From: Halichondria panicea
Taxonomy: Eukaryota > Porifera > Demospongiae > Suberitida > Halichondriidae
Assembly (NCBI RefSeq): GCF_963675165.1
Contig: NC_087380.1
Span: 2,285,803-2,349,802 of the forward strand
Direction: 5' to 3'
DNA: 64,000 bases
Shown here one piece after another: positions 25,201 through 34,321 of the stretch; positions within the stretch are counted from its first letter, which is position 1, and every line of letters begins with the position of its first letter. Below the pieces are notes generated by a model, which was not told the origin of the DNA, made no database searches, and saw nothing but the letters and a program-made list of their open reading frames with translations. A program made the translations under genes and the position numbers.

Positions 25201-28200
25201 CATTGCTGTAGGATACTCTACCGTATCTCCATGCACGCACAAAACAGCCACCGTTTCTGCCTTACTGATCTTGGAAGAATCCACACTGTTGGCACTCACC
25301 ATCGTTCGACTGCATCCAGAGTCCAAAAGCATCTGAACAGACTTTCCTCCAACTTTCCCCCACTTGAGGTACTTCTCAGTTCCTTTCGGCCAGGCCACAT
25401 CTTCACAAGCTTTTCCATTGAAGGCAGGCTTGGAGTCAGCTTTCCCTTGTGACAGGCTTCGCTTGGGGCAATTGTACTTTAGATGACCCCACTGGTGACA
25501 ATGAAAGCATTGCTTTTCTCCGGCAGCATTGACCTTGGTTCTTGGCTCTGTACGAAATCCATTCCTTTTATGTGGTGCTCTTGTTTCCTGAGTTTCCACG
25601 GCTGGTGTCCCTGGAGAGGATAGGGGCTTCCTTGTACCAAAGGGCTGGTCTTTACCCTTCCTGGCCAGAGTGTAGTCCTCTGCAAGTTTCGCCAGCTCCT
25701 CCAATGACTTTGGCTGTCTCTCTCTCAGCCAGACAGTTAGACCTTCGGGCATTCCCCAGAGAGCCTGCTCCATGACAACAAGCTCCTTCATTGGCATTGT
25801 TGAGTCTTTGCACCACTTGTCAAAGTGGTTTGTGATGCGCCATAGCCACTCTCTGTAAGATTCTTCTGGCTTCTTCCGGTCTTCCCTGAATCTTCTGCGA
25901 TGTGTTTCTTGGTTGACGTCATACCGATGCAAGATTGCCTCCTTCACTTTCTTGTAATCCTGGGCTTCTGTAGCATCTAGAGCAGCATAGGCAGCTTGTG
26001 CTCTACCGGTCAACAGTCCCGCCAGCTGGACAGCCCATGCATTATCCGGCCAATCATGTTGGGTGGCAACCCGCTCAAATGTCTCCAAAAAGTTCTCGAT
26101 ATCGTCAGTCTCTTCTAATTTCTTGAAAACAGGCTTAGGCAATTTATGCCTTGTCTCTTCACGGTGCCTCACAGCTTCTTGATGTCGCAGCTCCTCCATC
26201 TCCTGGCGATAGGCACGCTGCTCTTCCTGCTGAGTTTGTAACATCTCTAGCAGAACTCTTTGCTGAGCTTGATGCTGCTCCGCCATCATCCTCTGCTGCT
26301 CCTGGAGCATCATTAACATTGCTTGGGGATTAACCTGGGCTTCGAACCCTCCCCCTCCATTCGTCTGCACATCTTGGTGTTCTTCTTCCATCGTGGTTCT
26401 AAATACTGTCCCAGCTCTTGTCCTACTCCCACCTTGCTCAGTCATATGCCAGTACCAGTCACACTAAAGTCTTTCACACGGCTATCTCGGGCTTGTCGAG
26501 TAGAGTCAGGACAATTGAGAATCCCACCGCTGCCACCAACTGTAACGTAGTACTCTTGACTATAGGAGAATTGACTTTTAATAGCTGTCTTGAACAATAA
26601 AGAACACGCACGAATAACACAACTTAGACACAAAACTGAACTGTTTTAAATACAAAACAAAAACAGTTCTAGAACAAACCAGAACAATACATAGAATAGT
26701 CCAGAATTGCTTAGTGTAAGAATACTCTAGAACAACTAAGATATTTCTAGTCAGCACATAGTTCAACTTGACCACAGATTGAGTGTTTGTGGTTAGTGGC
26801 TACTAGGAGTACGCCACAGTACTATACAACTGTTGTGTCTGTTGTTTGCAGCTAATTCAGCTACACACACATGTGTAGACATTAATGAATGCTCTGGTAC
26901 TGCTCATGGCTGTGATCAGATCTGCACCAACACTCCTGGATCATACACCTGTGACTGCAACACAGGATATCGACTTGCTGCTGATGGAAGAGAATGTAAC
27001 TTACTATCTTATGAGGACTATCGTTTATATTTATATCAGGAGCAGCATGCTTATAATTCGCTTGCGTTTGGGGCCTCCAATAGCTCGATGTATCTATACA
27101 GGTGATGATGTTGACGAGTGTACTGTACCCGACGTCTGCCACCAAGTGTGTACCAACACTGAGGGATCGTTCACCTGTGGATGTGAGGCAGGATATGTGC
27201 TGGACAGTGAAGGAGCATCCTGTTCTGGTATAAAATGATATGCTATTATGTGTGCATTGTCTAGTTGCATTCTCACAGGAATCACCTGTTCTGAATCTGC
27301 TGTCCCAAGTAATATTGCTGTCAACGGGATGATTGTCTACTCCAGTGGCGACACAACTCCACCTTTTGACTTTGGAACAACAGCTACGTATCAATGCAAC
27401 GGTGGATATAGTCTAGCAAGTGGAGATATTGAGAGAAGCTGTACTGGTGATGGGAGAAGCACAGTGGGAGAGTGGGATGGAACTGCTCCTCAATGTTCAC
27501 GTATGTTCTATTATTGCAATTGGTCGTATCACATGATAATGTACACACAGCTGTGGACTGTGAGACTCCTCCGTCTATTACCAATGGATCTCTTGGGATA
27601 TCAAGAATCACAACATTCAATGGGACAGTGACCTACAGCTGTAATGATGGCTATGCACTCTTTGGGATTGCTACAAGTACTTGTCAGGCTAATGCAACCT
27701 GGAGCAGACCGCCAGAATGCAGAGGTACAAGCACATATTACACACTAGTTAGGGTTGGTGCATAAAATTGAGAGAACCAAGAAATGAGAAATAGGAACAG
27801 AAGCACAAGAATACATAATTAGTTTTATGAATATAAGATGCATAGAAGTAATGAAACTGGTATAAAGTAAGCAGTAAGTTTAGTAACGGATTATAGCGAA
27901 GTCTTCTCCACATTTGGACCCTAGCTCTCCTCACCTGGCACAAGAGAGAGTATCACCATCCCCATTGGTATAGCTCCCAGAGGTACAGCTTGAATAGGGC
28001 TCAGTTTTGATAAACTCTGTGCTTTCCTTTTTAGTATACTGATTAACTCTCATCACACTGACATCAAACTCTAAATGGCTAGCTAGCTAGCTTCATTTGT
28101 TTTATTTCTCATTTTGTTCTTGCTTCTCATTTCTTTGTTCAATTTCCTTGTTCCCAATTTGTTTACCTGATTCATGATACTAACAACACAGGTGTCACTA

Positions 28201-31200
28201 TTAGTGGTATCACTGGCGTGCCCATCTTAATTGGAGGTTCTGTTATCATCACCTGCACCACTGACTCTCCTGCTGACTCAATAATGTTGCTCCAAGATAA
28301 CCAACCTCTTCATGAAACTCAGCAATCATCAACCATCTTGACTTATAACATCTCTCTTGTGTCTGACAGCATCTATGGGAACACCTTCAAATGTGAGGCC
28401 AATTTGACAGGAAGAACAAACTCTTCAGACATTGCCTTTAATATAGTTACCATTTCCATTGAAGGTAAGTCTATAATTGCGTATGGATATTATTTAACAC
28501 TATCCCACAGTTCCCCAACAACCAATTATCGCTAGTATCAGAAAATCTGTCCCTTCAATTCCACTAATTGGAAAGATGTATATTGTGACTTGTTCTGTTT
28601 CTAAGTTGCCTGGACTAACTCGCACACCAACTGCCCAATGGCTGAAGGTTGCTATGGGGACTGAAAGAATCATCTCGTCAACTCCTAATGAAGCTGCTCT
28701 CAATTTCTCTCCACTGAAAACATCAGATGCTGGTAGATACCGTTGTCAGGGTAACCTCAATACTACCGTTTACTCTCAACCCCTTTCTTCAAACATCAGC
28801 GATTTCGATTTAATTACTCAAAGTAAGCCAGACATCCATAACTTGTAACTTTGTAAATGCTGTTTTACAGTACCAGCACCAACAGTGACAATCTCAAGAT
28901 CTCCACCTAGTTTAGCCTTGTTTGCTAACCTCGGTGAGGTAACATTTACATGTCAAGTGTCTATACCTCAAAGCATTGATACTCCTGTCAGTTTGAGCTT
29001 GACTTGGTCTCGTGAGGTTTATAGCTATCTGAATACAACCACTGAAGTATTCGTGGTGAATAGTACAACCAATACCATTGAGAGAAGTTGGACCCTGAAT
29101 GATTTAAGTTCAAATGACCAGAGAGTAACTTGCAATGGAACAATTAGTTCAGCTAGCAGGTTTATTCAAAGTAATAGCAGTATATATGAAGACACGTTAT
29201 CTGTTGCTGGTGAGTTGCTGTTTTCATAGCACGATAAAAAGCTAACACGTTCTATATTCTCTTCAGGTGTGTTTCTGATGTTCAACGGCAGTGCACTTGA
29301 CCATAATACAACCTCTGTACTAGCGAGGGATGTACGTGTCATACAGTGTCACTCTGACAAGACAGATACATTCGATGACTACCAACATGGATGGACTTTC
29401 CCTAATAGCACCAAGATTACTAACATCAGCACACTGGCTATTGCAACACAAGAGGGAGGACACCTGGCACTCACTCGAGTAGGGAACAGTTCCCTTCCAG
29501 CTGGAGAGTATTGTTGCAAGGCTCAGGACGCCAGGGGAACCAGCCACACCCTCTGTGTGCATGTGGAGCAAGGTGAGCTGATGATAATACTTTGGCATTT
29601 GCTTTTATTTTGCAGATGATGTTCTTGAAATAACGTGCGATATAATTGTATAATAAATCTGGATGTGTAGTAGTGCAAGTGAGGAGTTAAGACAGATGTT
29701 ATGTGCTTCCAATGTAGCGCAGAGGGTAGTATTACTATAAATGCTCTTAATGATTCTTGGTAATGTGAGACACATGTGTAACCAGCTTTAACATGGAACT
29801 GACATGATCTATACCTCTACTTTACATGGCCTTATTTTTCAGGCCCTACTCTACCCACAGAACCAAGTTCTAGTAGCACTGCCATGGTTGGAGGGATAGC
29901 TGCTGCGATTGTCATTTTGGTGGTTGCTATTCTGATCATTGGAGCAGTTATTCTCATTGCTCTCAGGTATGATTAAGTCAAAGACATTTATGTGAATTAA
30001 GTCTTTTCTCTGTAATTAAGTTATAGTTGTGACACATGCACGAGTGCCACATGGGATATATTGGCTCAGTAGTGACTTAGGCCCGAGGGCCGCAGGCCTC
30101 GAGGGCAAAGGCACTACTGAGCCAATATATCCAATGTGCGCAGGAGTGAGCTGTGTAACAACTGATTTGTTGCATTCCTTTCGGTGTACACATCACTCCT
30201 TTTATAGGACAACTAGTTTCAACTACTTGTGGTGGCTGTGGAATGCACCCAGACGCATGAAAAACGTTTTTTGCCTACCACTGAATCTGTTGACAGTGTT
30301 ATACTATAAAAGGGACCGTTTCAGGTTACTGGGTGGAGGGTGGGCTTTAGGTAACCTCAGCCATACTATGCCAGTATCTAGATAGTGCCACAGTTCTAGG
30401 CGTGACCTGTGCCATATGGCAGATATTGGCACAGTGTTTCCTTTGATCTGCCCACTCAAAATGCAACAAGACACAATACTTAGCTAAATACCAAATCTTC
30501 TTCGCATTAATGAATGTACCATGATTTCAGAGCTCGTAGATCTGGAAAGCACACTTTCTCTAGCCTTGCGTTTGGAGGGAGAGTTAAGCGTAAATCTCCT
30601 TTCACTGTAAAAGTTGACCCCCTGACCCCATTGGACATACCCCTGGACGACCACATCGACACGTTGACCCCTGATGCAAGTATGTATGTGGGCGTAACTA
30701 CCTTCAGTAAGGAACCAGATAAAAAAGTTGAAGGAAATCAGCAAGGTATCCCTTAAAATAAGTGCCCTTAAGGATATATACGCAATTCTTCTACTATTTC
30801 ACAGGATCTGCACTTGGTACAAGCAGTTCATTTTACACCACTGACTTCCCTGCTCATGTGGACACAATGCACGAGGACACAGACAAGCTCTTCGAGACTG
30901 AGTACACGGTGAGTATGTGTGCATAGTCGAACAATCTTTATCACTGTTCACATTTGTGTCTAATTTGTTCATCTCAGTCCATCAGCAAGGAGCCCCACTC
31001 TCCCAACAACGAGTCAAAGCTGCCTTATAATACAACCAAGAACAGATTCGGAAACGTCTTCCCTTGTGAGTACACAAATTAATGTCAACTTGTGCTTATT
31101 CTGTATACAGATGATTTCAACCGTGTTAAGTTGAGGCCTGTGAAGGACATCAGAGGATCAGACTACATCAATGCCAGCTATGTCAATGTGAGTCGATAAT

Positions 31201-34200
31201 CATCAGCATAACTCATTCTTCATGACATGCATTTGCAGGGCTATATGACCAACACCAAGTACATTGCTGCTCAAGGTGAGCACATCGCTCATACACATTC
31301 ACAGTGTATCATTGCCCCAAACTCAGGTCCTCTGCCCAATACGCTGGAAGATTTCTGGAAGATGATTATGGAGAACAAACTGCGAACAATTGTCATGCTC
31401 ACCAGATGTTTTGAGGAGAGGGTGAGCTACTTCACAATTCAAATTGTTATCACATATTATTGTCTAGTTGGAAGTTTTGCTTCTAATATTTTTGCTACAA
31501 CTTATTGTAATTCCCAATATTAATTTTATCCTTGTAGAAAAAGTGTGAGTGTTACTGGCCCCTGAAGGACAACCAACCTCTTGAGATGGGCTGTGGTATC
31601 GTGGTCTCTCTGACCAGTATGGTGGCCTTCCCCGACTTCACTGTCAGGAGAATGAAAGTCGATCAAGTCAGTTTGTTTACAGTTTGGAATGTACTGTGTA
31701 CACAAACGCCCACAAATTTTCAAAGTGAAGCCTTATAGCTGTTGATAAATGATGAAGCAGCATACAAAGTTGATAAGTAATTGTGTACACAAACGCCCAC
31801 GAATTTAGTGAAGTGAAGCCATTGTGTGAATGTGAATTATAACATTGTCACAATCATGTACCACTACTCTTATACACATTTCCAAACAACTATTTATACG
31901 TACTGTAAACCCCACCCCCTATAGCCCACCCTTGGCTCGTCCCCTGTGTTTGAGGTGACCCTGTTCCACTACACCTCCTGGCCAGACCACGGTGTCCCCT
32001 CCAGTGGCATGTCCCTCATCTACTTCACTCGTGCTGTTCGTAAGACACACCCCCAGGATGATCCCCGCCCACTCCTCGTACACTGCAGCGCTGGTGTCGG
32101 ACGAACAGGAACGTTCATTGTCTTGGATACAATGTTAGATCGTATGGAGCAGGACGGGATGATACATATCTACGATTGTGTTACTCATATTCGGAAACAG
32201 AGGGTGCTCCTCGTACAAACTCTGGTATGCTAGGAAGTGGTCTCTATAATTATAGTATAAAGAACAGTGAAGTATACGTAATTTTGCATGGCATTTGTTG
32301 CCTGTGTGTGATAAATAAGTTTTGGTTTCAAAACAAAATTTCTGTGGCCAGTCAGTCATTATAGCACCCCCTCTTCCTCAGTCCCAGTACATCTTCCTGC
32401 ATGATGCCCTCAAGGAGCTCATAGTGTGTGGGGAGACAGAGATACCAGCACATGCTCTCATGACAACCGTTAACCAGCTCAAAGAACCAGCTGCTGCTGA
32501 TGAGGAGGTAGACATGGCTCAGTCTTGGGTAGAGGAGGACACACCCACTGGCTTCCAGCGACAGTTCAAGGTAGGCTATAATATTCATTTGTTGTTCTTG
32601 CCCCAATATTATAATTATTATGATTTACCCCATTCTTGAGATATCACTTTGTGTATTATTGCTATGCTCAAGCCTGTGTATTTTATGATTGAATGGCATT
32701 AATATCGTTGCGGATACATTTTGGAGTCAATTTAAACTACTGCATGGTATTATTACTCACAGATTTTGAGTGAGTGTTCTGGGCTTGACGGGACAGAGGA
32801 CTACTACAGCTCTCAGAATGAGGAGAATGAAGACAAGAACAGATACTCTCAGATTCTGCCAAGTAAGCTAAAATCAACTCCACTTGCACACAGTGTGCCT
32901 CAAACATTATGCAGCATTGTAGTCAAACTTTTCCTTTTCAGATGAGATGCATCGAGTCAAGCTTCAGTTCTTACCTTCTGGTTCTAACTACATCAATGCC
33001 AGCTACATTCATGTGAGGAAGATAATGTATTTCACGCACTCATATCACAATTTGCACTAGCTGTTTACGTTGCTTTTTCCAGGGCTACCAATGCAATGTA
33101 TTTCTCTACCGACTTTTACTCTTTCAATTGTGAAGTGTTTCTCCCAACAATAATCTATACTACTCTTGTTCAGGGCTACCAACAGAGGCGAGGGTACATA
33201 GCCACTCAAGGTCCCCTAGAGCACACCACTGGAGACTTGTGGAGGATGGTGGTGGAGAATGAGTGCAGCTGTATCGTCATGCTCTGTACCCTCATGGAGG
33301 AGGAGCAGGTAACACACTGTGTGCATGTGGTGTGTGCCTTTAGTTGCTTTCACACTGCTTATGTAGAGAGCGATATGAACTATAAAACTAGTTGAGAAGG
33401 AACGCAGCCAACACAAAACCTTTTAGTATCACTGTTAAAGTGAATACAGTATACATCTCCTAGCCTTCTATAGCTTATATTGTACACTTACTGTATCTTC
33501 GCTATTTGAATATCTTCTTCAACAGAAGGTGTGCCATCGCTACTGGCCCAAGTTCCAAGGAGAGGCAGGCACTTATGGTGACTTCACTGTCACTCAGCAG
33601 ACATTCGACGCTTATGGTAACTACGTTGTCAGGAAACTATCTGTTGCCATGGCAGCCTCTGATGAGCCCCCCTCTGTGGTTACACAATTTCACTTCACCC
33701 GCTGGACCGAGAAGGACCCCCCACAGAGCCCTGCCGCTGTACTGGACATTGTGCAGGAAGTGAATGCTGTTCAGATGGCCTCAGGCAATAAGCCCATTGT
33801 GGTCATGTGCAAGTGAGTGTGCATGTGTGTGTGTGTGTGTGTGTGGTGTATGCACTACTTAAGTAAACATATATGAATCCCTTACTACCTCCCCCCCTTA
33901 CCCACACAGCAATGGGATTGGTCGCACTGGAGTGTTTATCACCCTGCATGCTCAACTGGAGCGACTCAAGATTGAGGGTGTGGTCGATGTGTTCCAGTTT
34001 ATCAAGTTTGCTCGCAAACAGAGGGAGGGGCTCGTTAGCAGTCCTGTAAGTTTACAAGTCTATTACACAAGTCCATTGAAAGCTATATACATTCTACTGT
34101 TCTATTCTCCATTCTATATGCTGTATAGATCCAATTAATGTTTAGCTACTCTGTTTATTTTGAAAGTAAACTAAAAGTACCTGTGTGCTTTGTACATTCA

Positions 34201-34321
34201 TTTACTTTGTATTATCCTACATCCACCCACTGTGCAGGAGATGTATGCTTTCTGTCACGAGGCACTGGCTGACTATGTGGACAGTTTTGAAACTTATGCC
34301 AATTTCAAAGAACTGGTTTAA
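10270..34321 (+). CDS. Receptor-type protein tyrosine phosphatase with sushi, EGF and Ig-like ectodomain (gene B)
   Basis: Complete gene. The start is the ATG at 10270 (MKKLQGDC... then a hydrophobic signal peptide), because gene C keeps the same start; an in-frame ATG at 10252 is not conserved. Module order: signal (to 10363), CC-type Ig-like 10442-10816, sushi 10870-11049 and 11096-11284, five EGF-EGF-sushi cassettes (listed separately) with extra sushi at 20669-20875, CC-Ig 20922-21245, sushi 21293-21499 and 21556-21759, sushi 27551-27724, Ig-like 28192-28464, 28511-28822, 28871-29209, CC-Ig 29267-29572, transmembrane 29843-29966, juxtamembrane 30531-30745, then PTP D1 (30805-32570, active-site exon 31925-32224) and D2 (32763-34321). 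D1 has WPD and [11 protein letters not shown]2 has WTEKD, MCNNGIGRTG and no Q-loop Gln. Ectodomain exons are phase 1-1, so modules can be added or lost without frame change. Role inferred: cell-surface receptor that dephosphorylates phosphotyrosine; ligand unknown. It is unproven that one transcript joins all exons. Confidence 0.85.
10442..10816 (+). other. CC-type Ig-like module 1 of gene B
   Basis: One exon of 125 codons. Key points: ICHTDL..CC in the first half, a Trp-Pro pair (WRYP) in the middle and [10 protein letters not shown] followed by FCAKL near the end. The spacing of Cys, Trp and Tyr-x-Cys recalls an Ig V-like fold, with a doubled Cys in the F strand. Related exons: 1868-2173, 20922-21245, 29267-29572, 37214-37588, 40284-40652. 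Confidence 0.6.
11285..11804. other. Intron of gene B, nothing recognised
   Basis: Intron between the second sushi exon and the first EGF exon. No repeat or coding signature is apparent. Confidence 0.5.
11805..12905 (+). other. EGF-EGF-sushi cassette 1 of gene B
   Basis: EGF 11805-11921 (starts DIDECSG, calcium-binding type), EGF 12484-12609 ([10 protein letters not shown]...CHQVC) and sushi 12699-12905. The large intron between the two EGF exons (11922-12483) holds repeat debris: a TACGGTAG...GAAAATTACCCGCTATA pattern like the TA-flanked MITEs, and a hairpin with arms near 12284-12298 and 12309-12322 (AAAGGCAATGAATAA and inverse). Confidence 0.8.
13269..13390. repeat. Tandem duplication of a 62-bp unit
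   Basis: Two adjacent copies starting AGGTCTACAGCTACTCAGCT (13269) and AGGTCCACAGCTACTCAGCT (13331), nearly identical over about 60 bp. Intronic; no function inferred. Confidence 0.9.
13391..14385. other. Large intron of gene B, unassigned repeat-like DNA
   Basis: No host exon found. A C/G-rich patch at 13900-14270 with a proline-rich open stretch has no recognisable domain. Palindromes such as GCGCATGCGC occur near 13398 and 14231. Probably repeat-derived, not classified. Confidence 0.4.
14386..17435 (-). mobile_element. Older LINE fragment, interrupted by a younger LINE
   Basis: Minus-strand non-LTR retrotransposon remains. 17415-17152 encodes the reverse-transcriptase core ([14 protein letters not shown], then FADD). 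After a frame break, 17147-16857 encodes the following region, ending [16 protein letters not shown]. Reading resumes beyond the younger LINE at 14702-14636 with [18 protein letters not shown], the segment that normally follows VWNP in these elements. The 3' end is a TAAAA-rich tail near 14386-14409. The 5' part including any endonuclease is missing, and several stops show decay. Approximate limits. Confidence 0.75.
14703..16856 (-). mobile_element. 5'-truncated LINE (CR1/jockey-like) with intact reverse transcriptase frame
   Basis: The minus-strand frame 16792-14837 is 651 codons and stays open upstream to 16856. It has the RT motifs: [40 protein letters not shown], then the LEYAAPVW and [10 protein letters not shown] tail typical of CR1/jockey/L2-type elements. 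No endonuclease domain is present, so the copy is 5'-truncated. It ends in a poly-A tract (T run 14703-14718 on the plus strand). It is inserted in the same orientation inside an older LINE. Not a host gene. Confidence 0.9.
17436..18109. other. Intron of gene B, nothing firm
   Basis: Contains CTGATCCCACTTTT near 17450, which also occurs near 13100, so the LINE complex may be flanked by related sequence. The last 70 bp (AGCTAATTGAGAGAT plus ACACAC) match the introns before the later EGF exons. Confidence 0.4.
18110..19135 (+). other. EGF-EGF-sushi cassette 2 of gene B
   Basis: EGF 18110-18229 ([14 protein letters not shown]), EGF 18735-18860 ([10 protein letters not shown]) and sushi 18914-19135. 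The intron between the EGF exons carries the 393-bp TIR element; outside it, the intron is almost the same as that of cassette 3. Confidence 0.9.
18268..18660. mobile_element. 393-bp TIR element with 6-bp target duplication
   Basis: Starts CATAGGTGCCAAC and ends with the exact inverse GTTGGCACCTATG. Flanked by TTAATG on both sides (18262-18267 and 18661-18666). The homologous intron of cassette 3 has a single TTAATG (19392-19397) at the same place and no element, so it is a natural empty site. Non-coding. Confidence 0.9.
19244..19855 (+). other. EGF-EGF-sushi cassette 3 of gene B
   Basis: EGF 19244-19363, EGF 19466-19591, sushi 19646-19855. Exons and introns are close copies of cassette 2, pointing to recent duplication. 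An AC microsatellite (19187-19210) precedes the first exon. Confidence 0.9.
19925..20621 (+). other. EGF-EGF-sushi cassette 4 of gene B
   Basis: EGF 19925-20041, EGF 20264-20389 ([10 protein letters not shown]) and a more divergent sushi 20442-20621. A further sushi exon (20669-20875) follows; it resembles that of cassette 1 (shared DSPYG and [11 protein letters not shown] strings). Confidence 0.85.
21765..22042 (-). repeat. 3' LTR of the retrotransposon
   Basis: On the element strand it starts TGTGGCGTACTCC and ends CTACGTTACA. It matches 26541-26818 over its full 278 bp as far as I can compare by eye. The gag-pol stop codon (22027-22029) lies 13 bp inside this LTR. Confidence 0.95.
22027..26445 (-). 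CDS. Gag-Pol polyprotein of the LTR retrotransposon
   Basis: 1,472 codons, no internal stop or frameshift. Order: Gln/Glu-rich coiled coil (about 40-100), gag (about 100-260), CCHC zinc knuckle [14 protein letters not shown] (313-326), aspartic protease with LLDSGCS (373-379), integrase H2C2 zinc finger (about 617-657) and DDE core with D686, D745 and E781 (35 residues between the last two), GPY/F-like module (about 918-950), and only then reverse transcriptase with YIDD (1194-1197) and RNase H (TDAS near 1344, TDHQPLAWL near 1411). Sequence motifs are Ty3/gypsy type but integrase precedes reverse transcriptase, the order normal for Ty1/copia and reported for Gmr1-type elements. No chromodomain seen. 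Gag and Pol are fused in one frame, so no frameshift site is needed. Confidence 0.95.
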   Translation of the reverse strand: MTEQGGSRTRAGTVFRTTMEEEHQDVQTNGGGGFEAQVNPQAMLMMLQEQQRMMAEQHQAQQRVLLEMLQTQQEEQRAYRQEMEELRHQEAVRHREETRHKLPKPVFKKLEETDDIENFLETFERVATQHDWPDNAWAVQLAGLLTGRAQAAYAALDATEAQDYKKVKEAILHRYDVNQETHRRRFREDRKKPEESYREWLWRITNHFDKWCKDSTMPMKELVVMEQALWGMPEGLTVWLRERQPKSLEELAKLAEDYTLARKGKDQPFGTRKPLSSPGTPAVETQETRAPHKRNGFRTEPRTKVNAAGEKQCFHCHQWGHLKYNCPKRSLSQGKADSKPAFNGKACEDVAWPKGTEKYLKWGKVGGKSVQMLLDSGCSRTMVSANSVDSSKISKAETVAVLCVHGDTVEYPTAMVEIALGGYTRKANVAVAPSLPVPVLLGRDLYDIRSGWKSSDTGYMVETRSQKKIRESKSMDDLMDLDEQAVLSELFDQSLELEVPEANLASEEHENLRREDMAENTSTLEEEMNTEPVSPLDASKEQIQAWQESDATLVKVCDYASFQPEDGTEGENVFFYRKDGLLYRHWQPRKRGKDGVQAVEQLVLPTQCRQLVLRLAHDVPTAGHLGVTKTRNRVLQRYYWPGVFKEVTEYCTTCEVCQRSRGRRPARAPLVSMPLIQKPFSRIAMDIVGPLPRTQRGNRYILTICDYATRYPEAIPLPSVEATRVARELLLLFTRVGVPEEVLSDQGTNFMSSLLDEMYQALQITRIRTTPYHPQTDGLVERFNATLKSMLRKFTSRNQKDWDEYLPYLLFSYREVPQESTGFSPFELLYGHRVRGPLDVIREGWTEERSPEFPVIAHVVQMRDRLEEMMEIVQETTSKAQQKQKRYYDKGTKKRELKAGDQVLVLLPKDENKLKLEWVGPYKVLRAVTPVDYEVATPGRRQKKKIYHINLLKLWKCPTQPVPNLMSIMEEGNECDEEELTNLSLWEPEETLFDVTEIQTPGLNPEERKQLLSLVQEFDAVCGPAPGRTTIAEHEIFVADETPIQQRPYRVPYSRREVVKEEIHKMLEADVIRPSTSPWASPIVMVGKKDGSVRFCVDYRKLNKVARFDAYPMPRIEELLDNIGPARYITTMDLAKGYWQIPLEESSKEKSAFTTPFGLYEFQVMPFGLHNAPATFQRTMNRVLEGCEEFAGCYIDDLVVYSKSWEEHLQHLQVVLERLQAAKLTLKPRKCQFGRREVRYLGHVIGGGKVRPDPQKLQAVAEYPRPQTKKDVRAFLGLVGYYRKFTPNFADIAVPLTDLTRKKKPEKVIWTGECDQSFIALKETLLKHPVLEVFDPNKQFLLQTDASERGLGAVLSQRDSEGQENPIAFASRKLQPRERNYATIEKECLAVVWALKIFYTYLYGRKIEVQTDHQPLAWLHKMQNANARLTRWALAIQPYQLEITHRRGVSNGNADGLSRAGPLLGGRDVAYS
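26541..26818 (-). repeat. 5' LTR of the retrotransposon
   Basis: 278 bp, same as 21765-22042. Followed on the element strand by the presumed primer-binding site (26540 downward), and 95 bp later by the gag start codon at 26445. Confidence 0.95.
26879..27500 (+). other. EGF-EGF-sushi cassette 5 of gene B
   Basis: EGF 26879-26995 ([14 protein letters not shown]), EGF 27102-27227 ([10 protein letters not shown]) and sushi 27279-27500. Gene A lacks this cassette: its second sushi exon (284-490) is followed directly by the sushi homologous to 27551-27724. Confidence 0.9.
27725..28191. other. Intron of gene B, nothing recognised
   Basis: Intron before the first classical Ig-like exon. It is longer than the matching intron of gene A (718-781), so it contains inserted sequence, but no repeat ends are clear. 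Confidence 0.4.
30026..30162. repeat. Foldback repeat in gene B juxtamembrane intron
   Basis: Imperfect inverted arms of about 48 bp. The inner parts GGATATATTGGCTCAGTAGTG and its inverse (30055-30074 and 30111-30131) pair exactly. The centre is GC-rich (GGCCCGAGGGCCGCAGGCC type). Absent from the matching introns of genes A and C. Likely a small transposon or foldback element; the rest of the intron to 30530 is unassigned. Confidence 0.65.

Larger units (their letters stand above)
21765..26818 (-). mobile_element. Ty3/gypsy-type LTR retrotransposon, Gmr1-like domain order
   Basis: Full-length 5,054-bp element on the minus strand in an intron of gene B. Two 278-bp LTRs read as identical. The element is flanked by a 5-bp duplication, GTACT (21760-21764 and 26819-26823). 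A purine-rich tract (GGAGGGAGGGA, minus strand) adjoins the 3' LTR. A TTGGTGGCAGCGGTGGGA block directly after the 5' LTR is the likely tRNA primer site; it resembles the complement of an initiator-Met tRNA end, but this is tentative. One uninterrupted frame encodes gag and pol. Identical LTRs, an open frame and target duplication indicate a very recent insertion. Confidence 0.95.

Noticed and set aside
22027..26445. Endogenous retrovirus with envelope gene
   Set aside because: No second frame or envelope-like region between pol and the LTR; the single frame runs into the LTR.
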